Assembly (NCBI GenBank): GCA_000507305.1
Contig: DF239116.1
Coordinates: 6,182 to 70,181 of the forward strand
Reading direction: 5' to 3'
Source of the DNA: Breviolum minutum Mf 1.05b.01
Taxonomy: Eukaryota; Sar; Dinophyceae; Suessiales; Symbiodiniaceae
DNA length: 64,000 bases
The position numbers and the translations under genes are program-made. Positions within the stretch are counted from its first letter, which is position 1. Each line of letters begins with the position of its first letter. Below the pieces are notes generated by a model. The model did not search any database, was not told where the DNA came from, and worked only from the letters and a program-made list of their open reading frames with translations. Shown here in pieces: positions 8,765 through 20,239 of this stretch.

Positions 8765-11449
8765 TGGGAGAGGCTTGGCACTGTGGCCGAAGTCGCGCTA
8801 AAAAACTGTGAGTTTGAGGCAGCTAAACGCTGAGAAGAAGCGAGCAAAAGTTTCGATTGGGACACCACCAAAATCATACCACGGCGTGACCACAAAAAAT
8901 CTGCAGAATCACACCAAACATTCCAAAACTGTGAAATTGAATGAAATTGGCAGCTGCATTAGGGCAATTAGGGCCAGGGCTGTAAGGCTCAAAGATTCCA
9001 GTCGATCCAGGCCTTCGCCAAAAAAAACAGCATTTGATGACAAAAAATTCAGCTCCGAGATCTTTTTTCACACCAAGGCAGTGGCACATGTAACTGCGGT
9101 TGTCGAATGGCCCCGAATTCGCATGGAGCAAAATGAAGCCAAAAGAGGTGAAAAGCATCAACACCTCGTGATTTGAAGGCCAGCTCTCTTGAGTGGGGCT
9201 TGAGATTTGGATATTCCATGCGAAAAACCGCAGGTATCATCACCGATTACCGTATCAAAGATCCCAAAATTTCCATGTGACATGTTTAGACCCTGGCCAT
9301 CCGCACGTACATGGTCGGAGCAGTGAAAAAGAGCAAAATCATCACCTTCCGGAACATGTAGACCTCAAGGCATCCCGCATCTACCATCACCTTCCAAGGG
9401 GTGCCTTCCCTAAACCTGAAAGGATGGTGAGTTTTCGCCACCCGTTAAACGGAACCATGTGGTACCCGAAATGGAAGGTTCATGGAGAAGGAGTCAAAAG
9501 ATGTTGAATGCTCAGCAAGTGACAGACTCGAAGTAGTAGTATTTCAACCTCGAAGTCAATCAAGAATTAAGCGGAAAGGAGAGGATGCAAAGTTCATCAC
9601 AACTTCACACCAGAGTCTTTGTAAGGGACCCCCGACTCAAAACCGTTGTACAGAAAACCATACCGCTTTCGGATCTCCTGCAGGTCGACCATGAGAACAA
9701 TGACGGTTACTGTTGGAGCTGTGCATCTCAAAGCTCAAACCCTTCGAGACTCAACGTGGAATGTCCGGACGGTAGAGGGACTTCCGAACTCTGCACAGCG
9801 CAAGGAAGAGAGACACCTGCAAGGATTGGCAAATTGGGAAAATTGGAGACCGGAATAGACCTGATATATTTGCAATTTATAAATTGAAGTCTCATTTCGA
9901 ATGGGACATCATCAAACCGTGTGTGTCTGAAGTTTTGTGACTCCCTGTGGCCACCCCAAAAAGGGTGGTAAGAAAAATTTGGTCCTCAGGTCCCGGCAGG
10001 CACTCCAAGACCGAAGACAATCAAGCCCGCTGTACTTAGGGCAAGCCAAGGCCTCAGCGAAAGTTGTCGTATCATCTACAAGTCGTGAACATGACGAGAT
10101 CATCATCATCAAATGATTCATCCCCTAATTTTGGGCAAGAAAATGTGGTGAAGGACCACCTAAGACTCGGATTGTATTGACAGTTTGCAATGACTGGGTC
10201 GCCAACATGTGACTGTCTGACTTGCACTCCACACCAAGGTCGCGTCTGTGCACAGGTAATGCGAATCTGATGCAGTAAATTTGACAGAAGCCGCTGAAAC
10301 CACTCCTGTGACGCAGCACATCAAGCTCTTCGCACTCGAAGCCCACAACCAGGATCCTCACCCAACGTCAGACAGTGGTGACACTAATTGAGTGGGGCAC
10401 TGAACAAAGTGCAGAGTGCACAAAAGAAGAGAGGTGTTTCAAGTGAAACCTACAAAGGTAGAACTCCCAAAGCAAATTTCTTTATGATCTTTCAAACCTG
10501 GCCTTACCACCACTGGATGCAAAATAAAGCTCATCACAATCACGGAGTTCACAAAGCGTACAGCCACATTGTTCACAAAAACCTGGCACAAAACTGTGAA
10601 GATCTGTGGTTTGTTTGCTCCAAAAAAACCCATGGCTTGTCGTTGAAGCTGAACACACAGCAATTGTCGTCATTTTTCCAGTCGGCCTTGGTATGCGGTG
10701 CTCTTGGAGATGGAGAGTCCTGTGGTGCACCCTCCATCCGTTTGAGGTTTTGCAGATTTGCCAAAGTGCAATAGAATGTCTTGTAAAAAAAACGTATGCA
10801 AGACCATGACGCATGGCCCCATGAATCAACGTAAACCGTCAACTATTTTTTTTGGCAAACGGCTCAAGTCTGTACCAAGACAGTTACCTAGTTAACGAGT
10901 TCACAACTGCACCAATGACCTTGCAGCATCTTGCAGCCAAAAAAAATCGAGAAAAAAACACATAGATTTTCGAGATGTTTATTATTGTTCATTATCTTCC
11001 TTTCAAGCATTTGGGAAACAAAATAGGCAGCTGTACACCTGCTCCTCTTCTCGATGCCATGGTGAACCCACTCCAGAAGCTGACCTGGAGGGTGTTGAGT
11101 CTGGTCATGTGTTCCAATCTTCCCGGTCAAAACGATTTCCTTGTGCTAAGCATGTGACATGGGAGTGAAATCACCACCTTAGTTGTTGCAAATGCTGCTA
11201 GGTGGTGAGGTGTTTGTTTAGCAAAACACCACCAAACACCTATTAGTGAAATCACCAACTAGACCAATGGGAGGTGTTTGTTTAGTTGTTGCGTTTTTTC
11301 CCACCTGATCGACGTGGTGACATGGGAGTGAAGTCTCCACGCCGCTGGGGTGAGACCGGTGGAGATGAGTCCTGACATGAGAAAATTGCAGGACATAATT
11401 CCGGAAGAGAACCAAAGGTATAAAAGTCGCAACAACTTGATTACCCTCT

Positions 11450-11546
11450 CTGAAACTAACATAGCACCTGAAAATAGGCCGAAACCCAACAGGAAAGGAT
11501 CGTATTCCAACCATCCATTTTTAGGGGCGAAAATGGTAGTTTCAGG
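11450..11546. mobile_element. MITE-like palindrome, family B
   Basis: Inverted ends CTGAAACTAACAT / ATGGTAGTTTCAG and the internal motifs TTCCAACCATCC and TTTTTAGGGGCGAAAA shared with the other family B copies. Confidence 0.55.
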
Positions 11547-11687
11547 GCGGGTAGGGGTCAAAAAAAATTATTTGTAACTGGAACGTCCTTGAAGAGGGTT
11601 GGTGATACGCCTGAAGAAGGTGAGGTCCTCAAGGTCATGCAAGAGATGAGGAGAAAATCTTTGTGAGAAAAACATCAATTCAGTTGC

Positions 11688-11811
11688 TACACCCCCCCGA
11701 AATTTAACAGCGAGGTTGCCCCTGAAAAATGATGGTTGGTGGAAGATGATCCTTTCCTTTTTGGGAGCAAGCCTATTTTTAGGGACGAAAATGTTAAACT
11801 TCAGGGGTGTA
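11688..11811. mobile_element. MITE-like palindrome, family B
   Basis: The ends are TACACCCCCCCGAAATTTAAC-like (left) and GTTAAACTTCAGGGGTGTA (right), inverted. Internal CCCCTGAAAAATGATGGTTGG and ATTTTTAGGGACGAAAA match the copy at 11450-11546, only 140 bases away. Confidence 0.65.
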
Positions 11812-11969
11812 CGCGAAAAATCCAGAAAACTGAGTCTTGGACACCAAAACCGAAGGATTCACAGCACTCACAGCAGCTGGACACCGGCTTGGTGATCGGA
11901 GAATGTCAAGATCCTGTTGTCCCCAAATGTTCGAAGTTTTACATCTAAAGAGGGAGAAAAATAGATTTG

Positions 11970-12093
11970 CCTGGAACTCCAAACAACCAGTTTTTTATGG
12001 TTGTTTCAATTGGATGACTCCAAACCATTACTTGGGAAATGGTTGGAAATCACCATTTCCAACCATTTAAAACTGGGTGTTTAGGGCTCCAGG
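11970..12093. mobile_element. MITE-like palindrome, family C copy 1
   Basis: Inverted ends CCTGGAACTCCAAACAACCA and TGGGTGTTTAGGGCTCCAGG around an internal palindrome built on ATGGTTG/CCATTTCC. A shorter relative is at 20699-20786. Confidence 0.6.
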
Positions 12094-12639
12094 TGAGTCC
12101 TGAGGCGTGGTATCTTCAGCAACTCCTCGCCTCGGGGTGAGTTGCATGGATCATAACGAAAATGCAAAGCGAAACATCTGCGGAGTCTGGGTTTTTTTTA
12201 TGCAAAAAATAAAGGGGACAATACATGTATAGATATATATATATTCCTTTCTATAGATCATTTTGAGATGATTCTATTGTCTAAATTCTAGTCAGTAAAT
12301 ATATCATTGAACATCATAATGACTCAGGGCTTGACTCTAGCATCCGCGCACGTTGCCTTGCCTCAAGGGTTTGTTTTTATGGAAATCTCATCTCCAAGTA
12401 ATCTGAGGATCCGAGTGGATCTAAGTATCCCCACTTTGTAAATGGCCTCAAGCAGCCAAGCACCCCACATTTTTTTGGTGGGAAAAAAAACTGAGGAATG
12501 CTACCCACTTCTTCCGCACCCATGGAGCTAGAACACCCAGGCAATCCTGGCCGGGGGTGATCCTAACCCGTTGGGGACCCCTTCCAGATGGCCTATAGAA
12601 ATGGTGAAAAATCCACTTGACCCCTTCCAAATGGCATAC

Positions 12640-12870
12640 ACGATTTCACGGAGGGTCAGTCAAAACACGGTCCTTCCGAATGGCGGCAAAGAGTGTCATG
12701 ATGAAGAATGCCGCAGGCATCAACAGCAGGCCTTGATAGTCTAAGAGTCATCACAAGGTCAGCTTTTTGGGGAAGAAGTGAAAGGTTCCTGGCCTATTGT
12801 AATCTCCACCTGGTCAATGTTTTGAACAGATTTGGCCAACGAATTGTCATCCTGAGAGTGGCATTCTTGA
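12640..12870 (-). other. Candidate exons with a membrane segment
   Basis: Two minus-strand pieces look coding: 12870-12805 (CIKNATLRMTIRWPNLFKTL, preceded by CAG and followed by CAG/GTGGAG) and 12735-12675 (LLMPAAFFIMTLFAAIRKDR, a single hydrophobic helix, preceded by AAG and followed by a GTGTTT donor). They may be consecutive exons of a membrane protein gene; the family is not recognised. Confidence 0.3.
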
Positions 12871-13830
12871 TGCACCTGGTATGGACGAATGCTGCTGCCC
12901 AATGGAAGTATGCAATCAAGACCTCGGCAAGCTCTTGCGACTATATGACTACAATGTCGAGGCAATCATCAGTGGCCACAGATGCCTTCCTCTCCTAAGA
13001 GGCTTTTGTCATTCTGTTTCTTCTCCATGTTTGAACATTCCAGCACAGTCTTCCGCAACTGAATATGAAGTAGCTCACCTAAAAACTTGGCTAACGACTG
13101 ATCAACGCAGAAAACGGATATTGTAGTCTCTCGGGCCTTGGCATAACACACCCGGGATTTCCGGGGGGAGCCACCAAAAAAAATTCACGGGAATGCCGTG
13201 GTTTCACTGAGGATACGCGACACTGCTATGAAAGGCATCAAGAATGATCCACTTTCACCGCAAATGGTGGCCACCATGACCTGAGGGCACGATTGGTGAA
13301 GGTCCACATGAAGCGAGCTTCCGAAGCAAAACTAAGGAGATGACTTTAAACTCTGTAGCTTCGAAAGCGGTTCCCGCCTTACAAAATCACAAGAAATTCA
13401 GATAGAATCTTCTAATTACCGTGTATGATCAGCACATGTCAAAATCAATCAAGTCCCAACCAATCCCCTTGAAACACATAATTTGAGTTGGAAAGCAGTT
13501 GGAGATTGGGGTGCCCAATTTCGAGACACCTCCATATCAGTATAGCCAGATACCAGTGGTAAGGCAGCAAGTTGCACGAGCAGGCACGGGACCCCTATAG
13601 AAACCGCAAAAGCTCTTTCTATCTAGCTCTCAGAAGAGGAAAAACCAATAAAAACCTTTACATCACAACAAAGTACTGCAAATCTTCACAAAAAGTTCCA
13701 AAACAACTGAGTCCCACACAAACTGCAAATAGTTCACTCCTACAAAGAAGTTACGGGGGGAAACCAAAATGGAAGCTCAAGTGGGAAGCCAACCGAATTG
13801 GCAAAGGGGTCGTCGGGCACTCTCTTCAGC

Positions 13831-13983
13831 ATCTAAGGGTACCCCCCCCAATGCCACCACCCCCCAGGAGGTAAGGCCTTATCAGACTATCAATGGTTTG
13901 GTAACAGCCACCTACCTCCTAGTAACCCCTTAATAAGGCCCTAGTTCTTAGGGGGGATGGCATTGGGTGGGTTACCCTTAGAT
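13831..13983. mobile_element. MITE-like palindrome, family A copy 2
   Basis: Inverted ends ATCTAAGGGTACCC and GGGTTACCCTTAGAT with inner arms (CCCAGGAGGTAAGGCC vs GGCCCTAGTTCTTAGGGGG). It matches the 6624-6788 element in layout and in the AAGGGTACCCC core. Confidence 0.65.
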
Positions 13984-14733
13984 TCCCATGATCTCTCAGC
14001 TCCGGACCAATCTTCAGGATCACAGAATGGATGGCACGTACCGACTGTGAGGCAGACCGAGTACCCTTCACAATGAGCCAGACGTATAGCACCTTAGGAA
14101 GGGATGACTGGATATTTGCTTTAATGTAAACCCATTCAACCCTTCAAAATGATAAAAACGAATTTCTCTTAAACGTTGGATTTCTTGATATAACCGCTGG
14201 TTAACCTTACTTTACCCTTCAAAATGATTCTTGTTCCAATGGTTCTTGTGGGTTTTTGTTGACGGAATGTACAGATGGATGAATCAATGAAAACAAAACG
14301 CTGTGGCCCCGTGCGTAGAGGAAAACTGTCAGAGTAATGCTGCTAACAGCCACCTTTCCGCTGCATTTTCCGCTGGTTTGGGTGAGCATTTGTTTACCAA
14401 GAATCAGACCCGATGGCTCGGGCATTCCGTGCAAAAATCACCTGGAGCTATGAGAAGTTTGGTCCAGAGATGAATCAAAACTTCAAAACCCCTAATTGGG
14501 TAATTTGTGTGACTATTTTATGTTTCAAATTCATATGGATTCTTGTGGATGATAATAAATGTCAGCAAGTCACGAGAAAAGTCCTACGGAAACTTACCCT
14601 AGACAGCACCCAACGCAGCAGAAGCAGCAGTACTTTTTCCTTCTGTGTTTGGGTGCCAGTTTGTGCAACTCTGCCCTGTTGGCAGGTGTCAAATGCGACC
14701 AGAATAATCCTGGGTCTACCAAAATGGTCCCTG

Positions 14734-15282
14734 TCATTCAACCTTCATTTCCAACGAGGTGTCAAAGCCTTCGAAAGAAGGATGAGTAAGGTCATCCGCC
14801 CATTGATTGAAGTCTCGCTTAACATGAGAGGGCATCAAGCTGCAGCTGGTGGCCGTGAGCTGGAACATGATCTCCATGAGCAATCCCGCAGTAGGCATCT
14901 TTCTTGTGTACTCATTCAAGAGTCCATAGATGTTGCCCTGGTTATCACTAGCCAGGGGTAACAAAACCGGTCCCCTGAGGGACGAGCTCTTCTTGCAAAG
15001 GTACATCGTGAGGAAAAGCGTACCCAGCATTTCCAAAGCAGCAATTCGACGCTTGGGCTTCCGGTCCTTGAAGGCCCAAGGATGTCGATCTTCTTTCACC
15101 TGGTAGTGGAACCACCAGACCTGGTTCTTCTCTGGGTGTGGTTTCTCCCACATAGGCTTCGCCACTGTCGGAGGCACTCGCATCACTGGCCCCCACCAGG
15201 AACTCTGAGGGGCATAGGGAGTTGGATGATGATATTCTTTCTCAAAGAGGCAGTGAAAAAGGTGAGCAAATCCACGCAACAA
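14734..15282 (-). mobile_element. Retroelement C-terminal fragment, RNase H-like domain
   Basis: A minus-strand frame of about 180 residues. The segment RRIAALEMLGTLF, then LLPLASDNQGNIYGLL, then PSHVKRDFNQWADDLTHP has the order and key acidic residues of an RNase H fold attached to a reverse transcriptase (Glu in ALEM, Asp in SDN, Asp in WADDLTH). The extended H-V-x-R-x-x-N-x-W-A-D-x-L-T-H ending is typical of eukaryotic retroelement polyproteins. The reverse transcriptase itself is not seen; the upstream part is interrupted by the palindrome and unknown base at 15307-15553. The stop is at 14734. Together with the ORF at 15507-15995 it may be one decayed element. Family placement (LTR, DIRS or other) is not possible from this fragment. 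Confidence 0.6.
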
Positions 15283-15306
15283 CTTGGGCAGACCCCAGAC
15301 CCCGGC

Positions 15307-15553
15307 TGAGTGGCGCCAATGCTACAGGGAGCTGGGGAAGTTCTTGGCGATGAAGGCTCGTCTCTCTAACACACACACACGACGACGCGACGCGCGACGA
15401 CGCGACGACGACGTACGACGACGTACGTACGACGTACGACGTACGTACGNATGGACCAGGACCAGGATCTCCATCACCACCTGGGGCGTGTTGGTCAAGA
15501 AGGCCTTCATCGCCAAGAACTTCCCCAGCTCCCTGTAGCATTGGCGCCACTCA
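15307..15553. repeat. Perfect 51-bp inverted repeat around (ACG)n/(CGTA)n low-complexity DNA with an N
   Basis: Positions 15307-15357 and 15503-15553 are reverse complements. Between them are ACACACAC, runs of CGACG and CGTACGTACG, and one undetermined base at 15450. This may be a scaffold join or chimeric read rather than biology. In minus orientation the right arm reads WRQCYRELGKFLAMKA, which would continue the flanking retroelement in another frame. Confidence 0.7.
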
Positions 15554-15995
15554 AGTTGTTGGCATCCAAGAATATCTGTTCCTGCAAAAGGCTCCCCACC
15601 ATGTCAGTCTCTGTGAGGGGAACAGGATCTGCAATCATCCAATCATCATCGGACTTCTCCTTCTCGATCTCCATGTGCTCAACCCCATCCTCAAGGCCAG
15701 TAGCCGAGGTAGGGGGAACAATCACTGCATTGATTGCTCCTGCCGCCGCTGAGGGCTCGAAAGATGCCGCCAAATCCGCAGCCATCGACTCCGGTTTCAT
15801 CAAGCCAGAACCACTGGCTTCGCTCGCCATAGGCTGAGGACCAGGGTAGGCAGACTCCACCTTTGTCTCCGGAGCAGAACCAAAAGCCGCCGCGACACGT
15901 TGCAGGGCCTCTGCATCCTTCTCTTCATTGGTTGCCATCTTTCGTCCTTCTTTGGTGGCAGCCTTCACGAACTGAATTGGAGTAGATCCAGACAT
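15507..15995 (-). CDS. Intronless Ala/Glu-rich ORF behind a spliced-leader relic
   Basis: A 162-codon frame from ATG 15995 (MSGSTPIQFVKAATKEGRK) to a stop at 15507. It is low in hydrophobics and rich in Ala, Glu, Ser and Pro, with an acidic tail (EKEKSDDDWMIADPVPLT). The end is inside the inverted repeat at 15503-15553; reading +1 there continues as QQLEWRQCYRELGKFL, so the natural protein may be longer and the stop may come from a frameshift or assembly join. The spliced-leader relic at 16067-16081 lies 72 bases upstream on the same strand, showing that this copy passed through a trans-spliced mRNA. It is probably the N-terminal part of the retroelement whose RNase H lies at 14734-15282. Confidence 0.5.
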   Translation of the reverse strand: MSGSTPIQFVKAATKEGRKMATNEEKDAEALQRVAAAFGSAPETKVESAYPGPQPMASEASGSGLMKPESMAADLAASFEPSAAAGAINAVIVPPTSATGLEDGVEHMEIEKEKSDDDWMIADPVPLTETDMVGSLLQEQIFLDANNLSGANATGSWGSSWR

Positions 15996-16066
15996 CGCTC
16001 GAAAAGAGATGAGGGAGAATGCGAAAAGAGGGTTGTTTTCTTTTGATCACAGTGATCACAGGTTCG

Positions 16067-16097
16067 CTTGAGCCAAAATGGAGACATTTTGCTCAAG
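16067..16097 (-). repeat. Spliced-leader relic within a hairpin
   Basis: The minus strand of 16067-16081 reads CCATTTTGGCTCAAG, identical to the last 15 bases of the dinoflagellate spliced leader. On the plus strand, 16085-16097 reads CATTTTGCTCAAG, one base short of the same motif, so the two halves form an inverted repeat with a 3-base loop. Relict leaders upstream of ORFs are established evidence for re-integration of trans-spliced mRNA in dinoflagellates. Confidence 0.8.
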
Positions 16098-16770
16098 GGA
16101 ACATTGCACCCATATGCAAGCTTTCCAAACAAAATGAAAAAATAATCACTGGCAAAATTAGAAATCCTTCAGAAAAGAGGCTCCGACGTTTCAAGCCCCA
16201 AAGCGGCAAGGAGTATCCAGGACTACAATGCTGACCTCGGTCTCCACGGCATAAACCTTGTGAGCCCTAATCTGTGTTTAAAAATCCCAAATTGGGATTC
16301 CAGGAAGGGCAGGAATAATAATCCCCAAGATGACCCAGCAACAGGCTGACAAAAAAACTTTTGGCCAACTAAGCCTTAGGCATAAGATGCCTCGATGGGC
16401 TTCTATGCACTCATTCTTGCCGATGCAAAGCTCTGGCGGCTTGCACTCAACCTGCATTTTTTTCGGCTCATGTCGCAACTCCCATCTTTGAGAGGCGAAG
16501 GTTGCATCGATGCTTTCCAACCACAAAATCAAGTGTCCAATTTTTGAGGGCTTGAATAGTTTCAAAATATCAATCCAATCCAAAAAATATGTTGAATAAC
16601 TTTGAGACTGTTGTAGCATTTGAAACAAAAAAGCATCCCAAAACCTCACTGCCAAAACCGCCGAGGTGCAAAAGTTCCTGCTTGCGAGGCAACTGGTAGG
16701 CGGTAGAAACCTCGCTGTCAGCCCCAAATTCCAGGCTGGTTGGGGAATGGAACACATGTGATATCATGGC

Positions 16771-16865
16771 TAGTTGGTGGTTTCAACCCATTTGAAAAAT
16801 ATGAGTCAAATTAGATCATTTGCCCAAGTAGTGATGAAAATAAAAATCTTTCAAACCACCACCTA
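16771..16865. mobile_element. MITE-like palindrome, family E
   Basis: Inverted ends TAGTTGGTGGTTTCAA and TTTCAAACCACCACCTA, 95 bases in all, AT-rich inside, no coding capacity. Confidence 0.5.
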
Positions 16866-17589
16866 GATGGGATATGTTTCTACACATCTTGTAAGCTGGG
16901 GTCTCACACCAGGTTTGGCAAACAACCTCAGAAGCATCACGGCTGGCAGGACGCTGTCTGTGGGATCTTGTCGATCGTTGCTAAGATATGTTCTGCGAGC
17001 TCCCTGGACAATCAGCACCGAAAGGGCAAAGGTCACACTGGCTCATCCCAGCGGCTGTGCCATACCTCACTGACAAGTGCAACAACTAAACATCAAGGCC
17101 AACACAAATACCAACGAATCCATTGGAAAGACCATTGATTGGTTGGTTGAGATTCATGCAATCATTCAATGATGATTGAACCAACGAAAAAAGAACTGGC
17201 TGGATTTCCTGGAAAGAATCTCATCTTGTCGGTGCACTCATCTAAGGTTGCTGCGTCCCTGGTTGGCAGTCCTCACACTCTACAGAACGAGGAGTGCGAT
17301 ATCGACCAGGCGGGCACTGCCTAAAGCGAAGTGGCCAATTCACGAAAAAAAATACCAAGGAAGCCACTTTCCTTTAAGCTAAAAACATCTAAAAACTGTT
17401 CCACTTCTTTCTTTTTCAGAAACTCAGGACCTCAGGATTTGCTTCTATTTCTGTGTGTTTGACTGTTAGAAATCTGAAAAACGTAATCAAACTGACTGTT
17501 CTCAGATTTCGGCTTACAGGTGGTTGCATTGCCTCCATTATCCAGTACCACGGCCTGCCAAAATCTTCACATTTCAGCACTGAAGTCGG

Positions 17590-17751
17590 GGGCCTCTAAA
17601 AACTAACAGCACAAGCCCCATGAAAAATAGTGCTTGGATATTCTAAGATCGACAGGTGGTAGATACTCTTCACCGGAACCAGCGTGCAAGATGATCCTGT
17701 CCTTTTGAAAATGGCTCCTTTCCAAAGGACGTTCGTTAGTTTTCGAGGGTG
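17590..17751. mobile_element. MITE-like element, related to family B
   Basis: Loose inverted ends (CCTCTAAAAACTAAC and GTTAGTTTTCGAGGGTGTA) and an internal AAGATGATCCTGTCCTTTT motif shared with 11688-11811. Confidence 0.4.
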
Positions 17752-18378
17752 TATGAACAGCTGAAAATAGTTTCCCTTTGCCGTTGCCATCAATTTTTTA
17801 AGAGGCAAAATATGGCTATGTTAGGCAGTGTAAAGATACAGCAATTCTTTTTGTGAGTTCTCCCATTCGAAATCGGATCTCGCACCTCCCCGGGAATGCA
17901 GGGATAAACATCAATCTCTTTTTGGACCCAGGTGGGTAAAGGCCAACCCTGGAGCTGTCTTTCACCTCAACGGGGCATTTTTCGAAGCCACGAAGAAGTG
18001 CACGGCATCTTTTTGTTTGAAAAAACCACATGTTTTCTCAATTTCTGAGATCTTCTTATCTTCTTCTTCTAGATATCTCTAAGATTCCAACATGTTCGCA
18101 AAATGTGCAAAATAAGGTTATGACCCAAAGGCACGATGTCTGCACTGATCCAGCGATCCATTGTCGCTACATCCTGGGAATGCTGCATTTCAGCTTTCTG
18201 AAATCCATCGGTCCATCGGTCCATCAACCCTCGGTGCGGGGTGTCCTTGCCAAGAGGTTGAACCTGCTGCGTGGAAGTCTTTGGATTTGTCCGCGTACCT
18301 GGTTTTTTTGATAAAGTCATGGGGAAACCAAGGCCTTTTTGAAGGAAACTGCCCAAATGTTGCGGTAAGTCTTCCAAA

Positions 18379-18446
18379 TACACCCGAAAATTAGTGTATC
18401 CTTTGAAAAGAGGCCATTTCAAAAGGAAATTAGTTTTCGGGTGAGT
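18379..18446. mobile_element. Short palindrome, related to family B
   Basis: TACACCCGAAAATTAG and CTAATTTCCTTTTG-type arms form a near-perfect 68-base inverted repeat ending TTTTCGGGTGAGTA. Confidence 0.55.
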
Positions 18447-18869
18447 ATGTCCAAACCAATCTTAGATTCCAACCATTGGCGTCAAAGGAAAGCAGCCCGT
18501 AGCAAGTTTGCATCGATCGTGATGTCAATGCCTTCGCACGTGTGAGCTGTGAGCATTCTGCAGACCTTTGAGAGAAGATCTGCTGAAAAGTGACACATGT
18601 CCATCTACCTTGATAGACTGTACCATAACTACATATCCATATCCTGGGTAATGTGCATAGACATGGATATATAAGAGTTGAAAACATGTAGAAATCACAC
18701 TTAGTTAGTTCACATATACGGTACATTCCTATATCCATCCTGAGTCCAAAAATGCAAACCCACCCAAATCAGAGAAATCATGAACCTGGCGGACAGCATT
18801 TTGCTCCAGACTGCTGACCTCAACGATCGTCCAGGGTGATCCCAAACAGGCTGCAAAATGGGTCCCTAT

Positions 18870-18958
18870 TAGTTAGAAATGGGGTTAGTTGGGTTGCAAC
18901 CCCAGTTCTTCATTTATAAGGCTATTTATAGGGGCCCCATAACCCCATTTTCTAACTG
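18870..18958. mobile_element. MITE-like palindrome, family D
   Basis: Inverted ends AGTTAGAAATGGGGTTA and TAACCCCATTTTCTAACT around a second inner palindrome (CTTCATTTATAAGGC / GCTATTTATAGGGG). Confidence 0.55.
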
Positions 18959-20239
18959 GTTTTTGAGTCCATCTTGTACAAACAGGACCTGTGGGAAAAA
19001 AAACGAAACCAAAAAGCTGCTGAGGCCGACAAACCTCTTGGATTGCTGCAAGCAATGCCATTGCCCCAGAAGCTGCTGCGGCACTTTGAGGAAGTGGCTC
19101 CTCTCAAATCTCTCATATAAAAACATGTTTCATCCGAAACAAAACGGGTCTTGGAACCTCGCAGTTTCAGATCCAGCTGGAAGGATGTTTGGCTGGCGGA
19201 TCATCGATCCAAAATGGTGATTGGAAGGATGTCCTCATTGAATTCTGCACGATAGGCTGCTGCAAAACCTTTGGCAGAGCCTGAACAAACAAGAACAAAA
19301 ACAAACAAAGACAAAGACTTCATTCACAGCATGTGTAAAATCACCATGAACATAAACTGACATAACCCCCCCCCAAAAAAAAACACATCCAAGTGATGAG
19401 AATCTGGAAGCCACAATTCTGAGTGTAAGACCAAACACAGGGCAGCTTACCGATTCAGATGGTTCCCATAGAAATGGACTCATTACATAATTCCTGGGCA
19501 CAGGGAATTTTCCAGGCACATCAGGCACAATCCCACAATCCCCACAATCGCTGGCGAAAATTGTCAAAGCTCAGAGTTGAACGCAAGATGAGCTCCCACT
19601 GAACGAACTGCATCCCTGAGATGTTTTCCATGAATTGCGGCTCCATAGATTTGTTGTCCCAACATTGCTCACACAGCAGGCCTGCTGGAAACAGCTGTCA
19701 AAACAAGGCCCAAAGGAATAAAACCTGGGCGGCTTTTTTTGGGCGGTTCCAAAACGTCCACATTCGATCACGGTAGCTACTTCAGCTGAGGTCAAAGCTT
19801 AGAGAGCTAGCCTCAGCTGAGAGAAAAATGTTTCAACTTTGAACCACATTCCTTTGCTTGTGGAGCTACAAAAGAGGCACTTGCATCTTATTTCATCTTA
19901 TTTCAACGTGTTTCATTTTGAAACTCAAAGATCCAGCTGGTTTGCTTCCCCCCCCAAAAAAAAATAGGGAAGTAAACCTATTTTTCAAACGCGACATCCC
20001 ATCTCCAAAAGTCCGAGAAGCCGAGATCAGGATTTGTTCTGCACTCCGAAGATTACCACAACCCACCAGTAAATCAGGACCTCGGCACAAGAAAAAAAAT
20101 GATTTCAGGGTCCAAGAAAGTCTGTTTCCGGTTGGTACCACCCCCAGAAAACTGGGCATGACTGGCTGGAAAAATGGACCCATTTTGGAAGATGTAACCT
20201 CCCATTAAATTGCTGATTTTCCAGCCAGCCATGTCAGTT

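Larger units (their letters stand above)
8800..12600. other. Non-coding stretch with MITE-like elements
   Basis: No identifiable gene. Around 10125-10361 the minus strand is open in all three frames for about 200 bases, so an exon is possible but the frame is undecided. A segment at 11156-11345 is built from diverged repeats of GACATGGGAGTGAA and AGGTGTTTGTTTAG. Confidence 0.35.
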
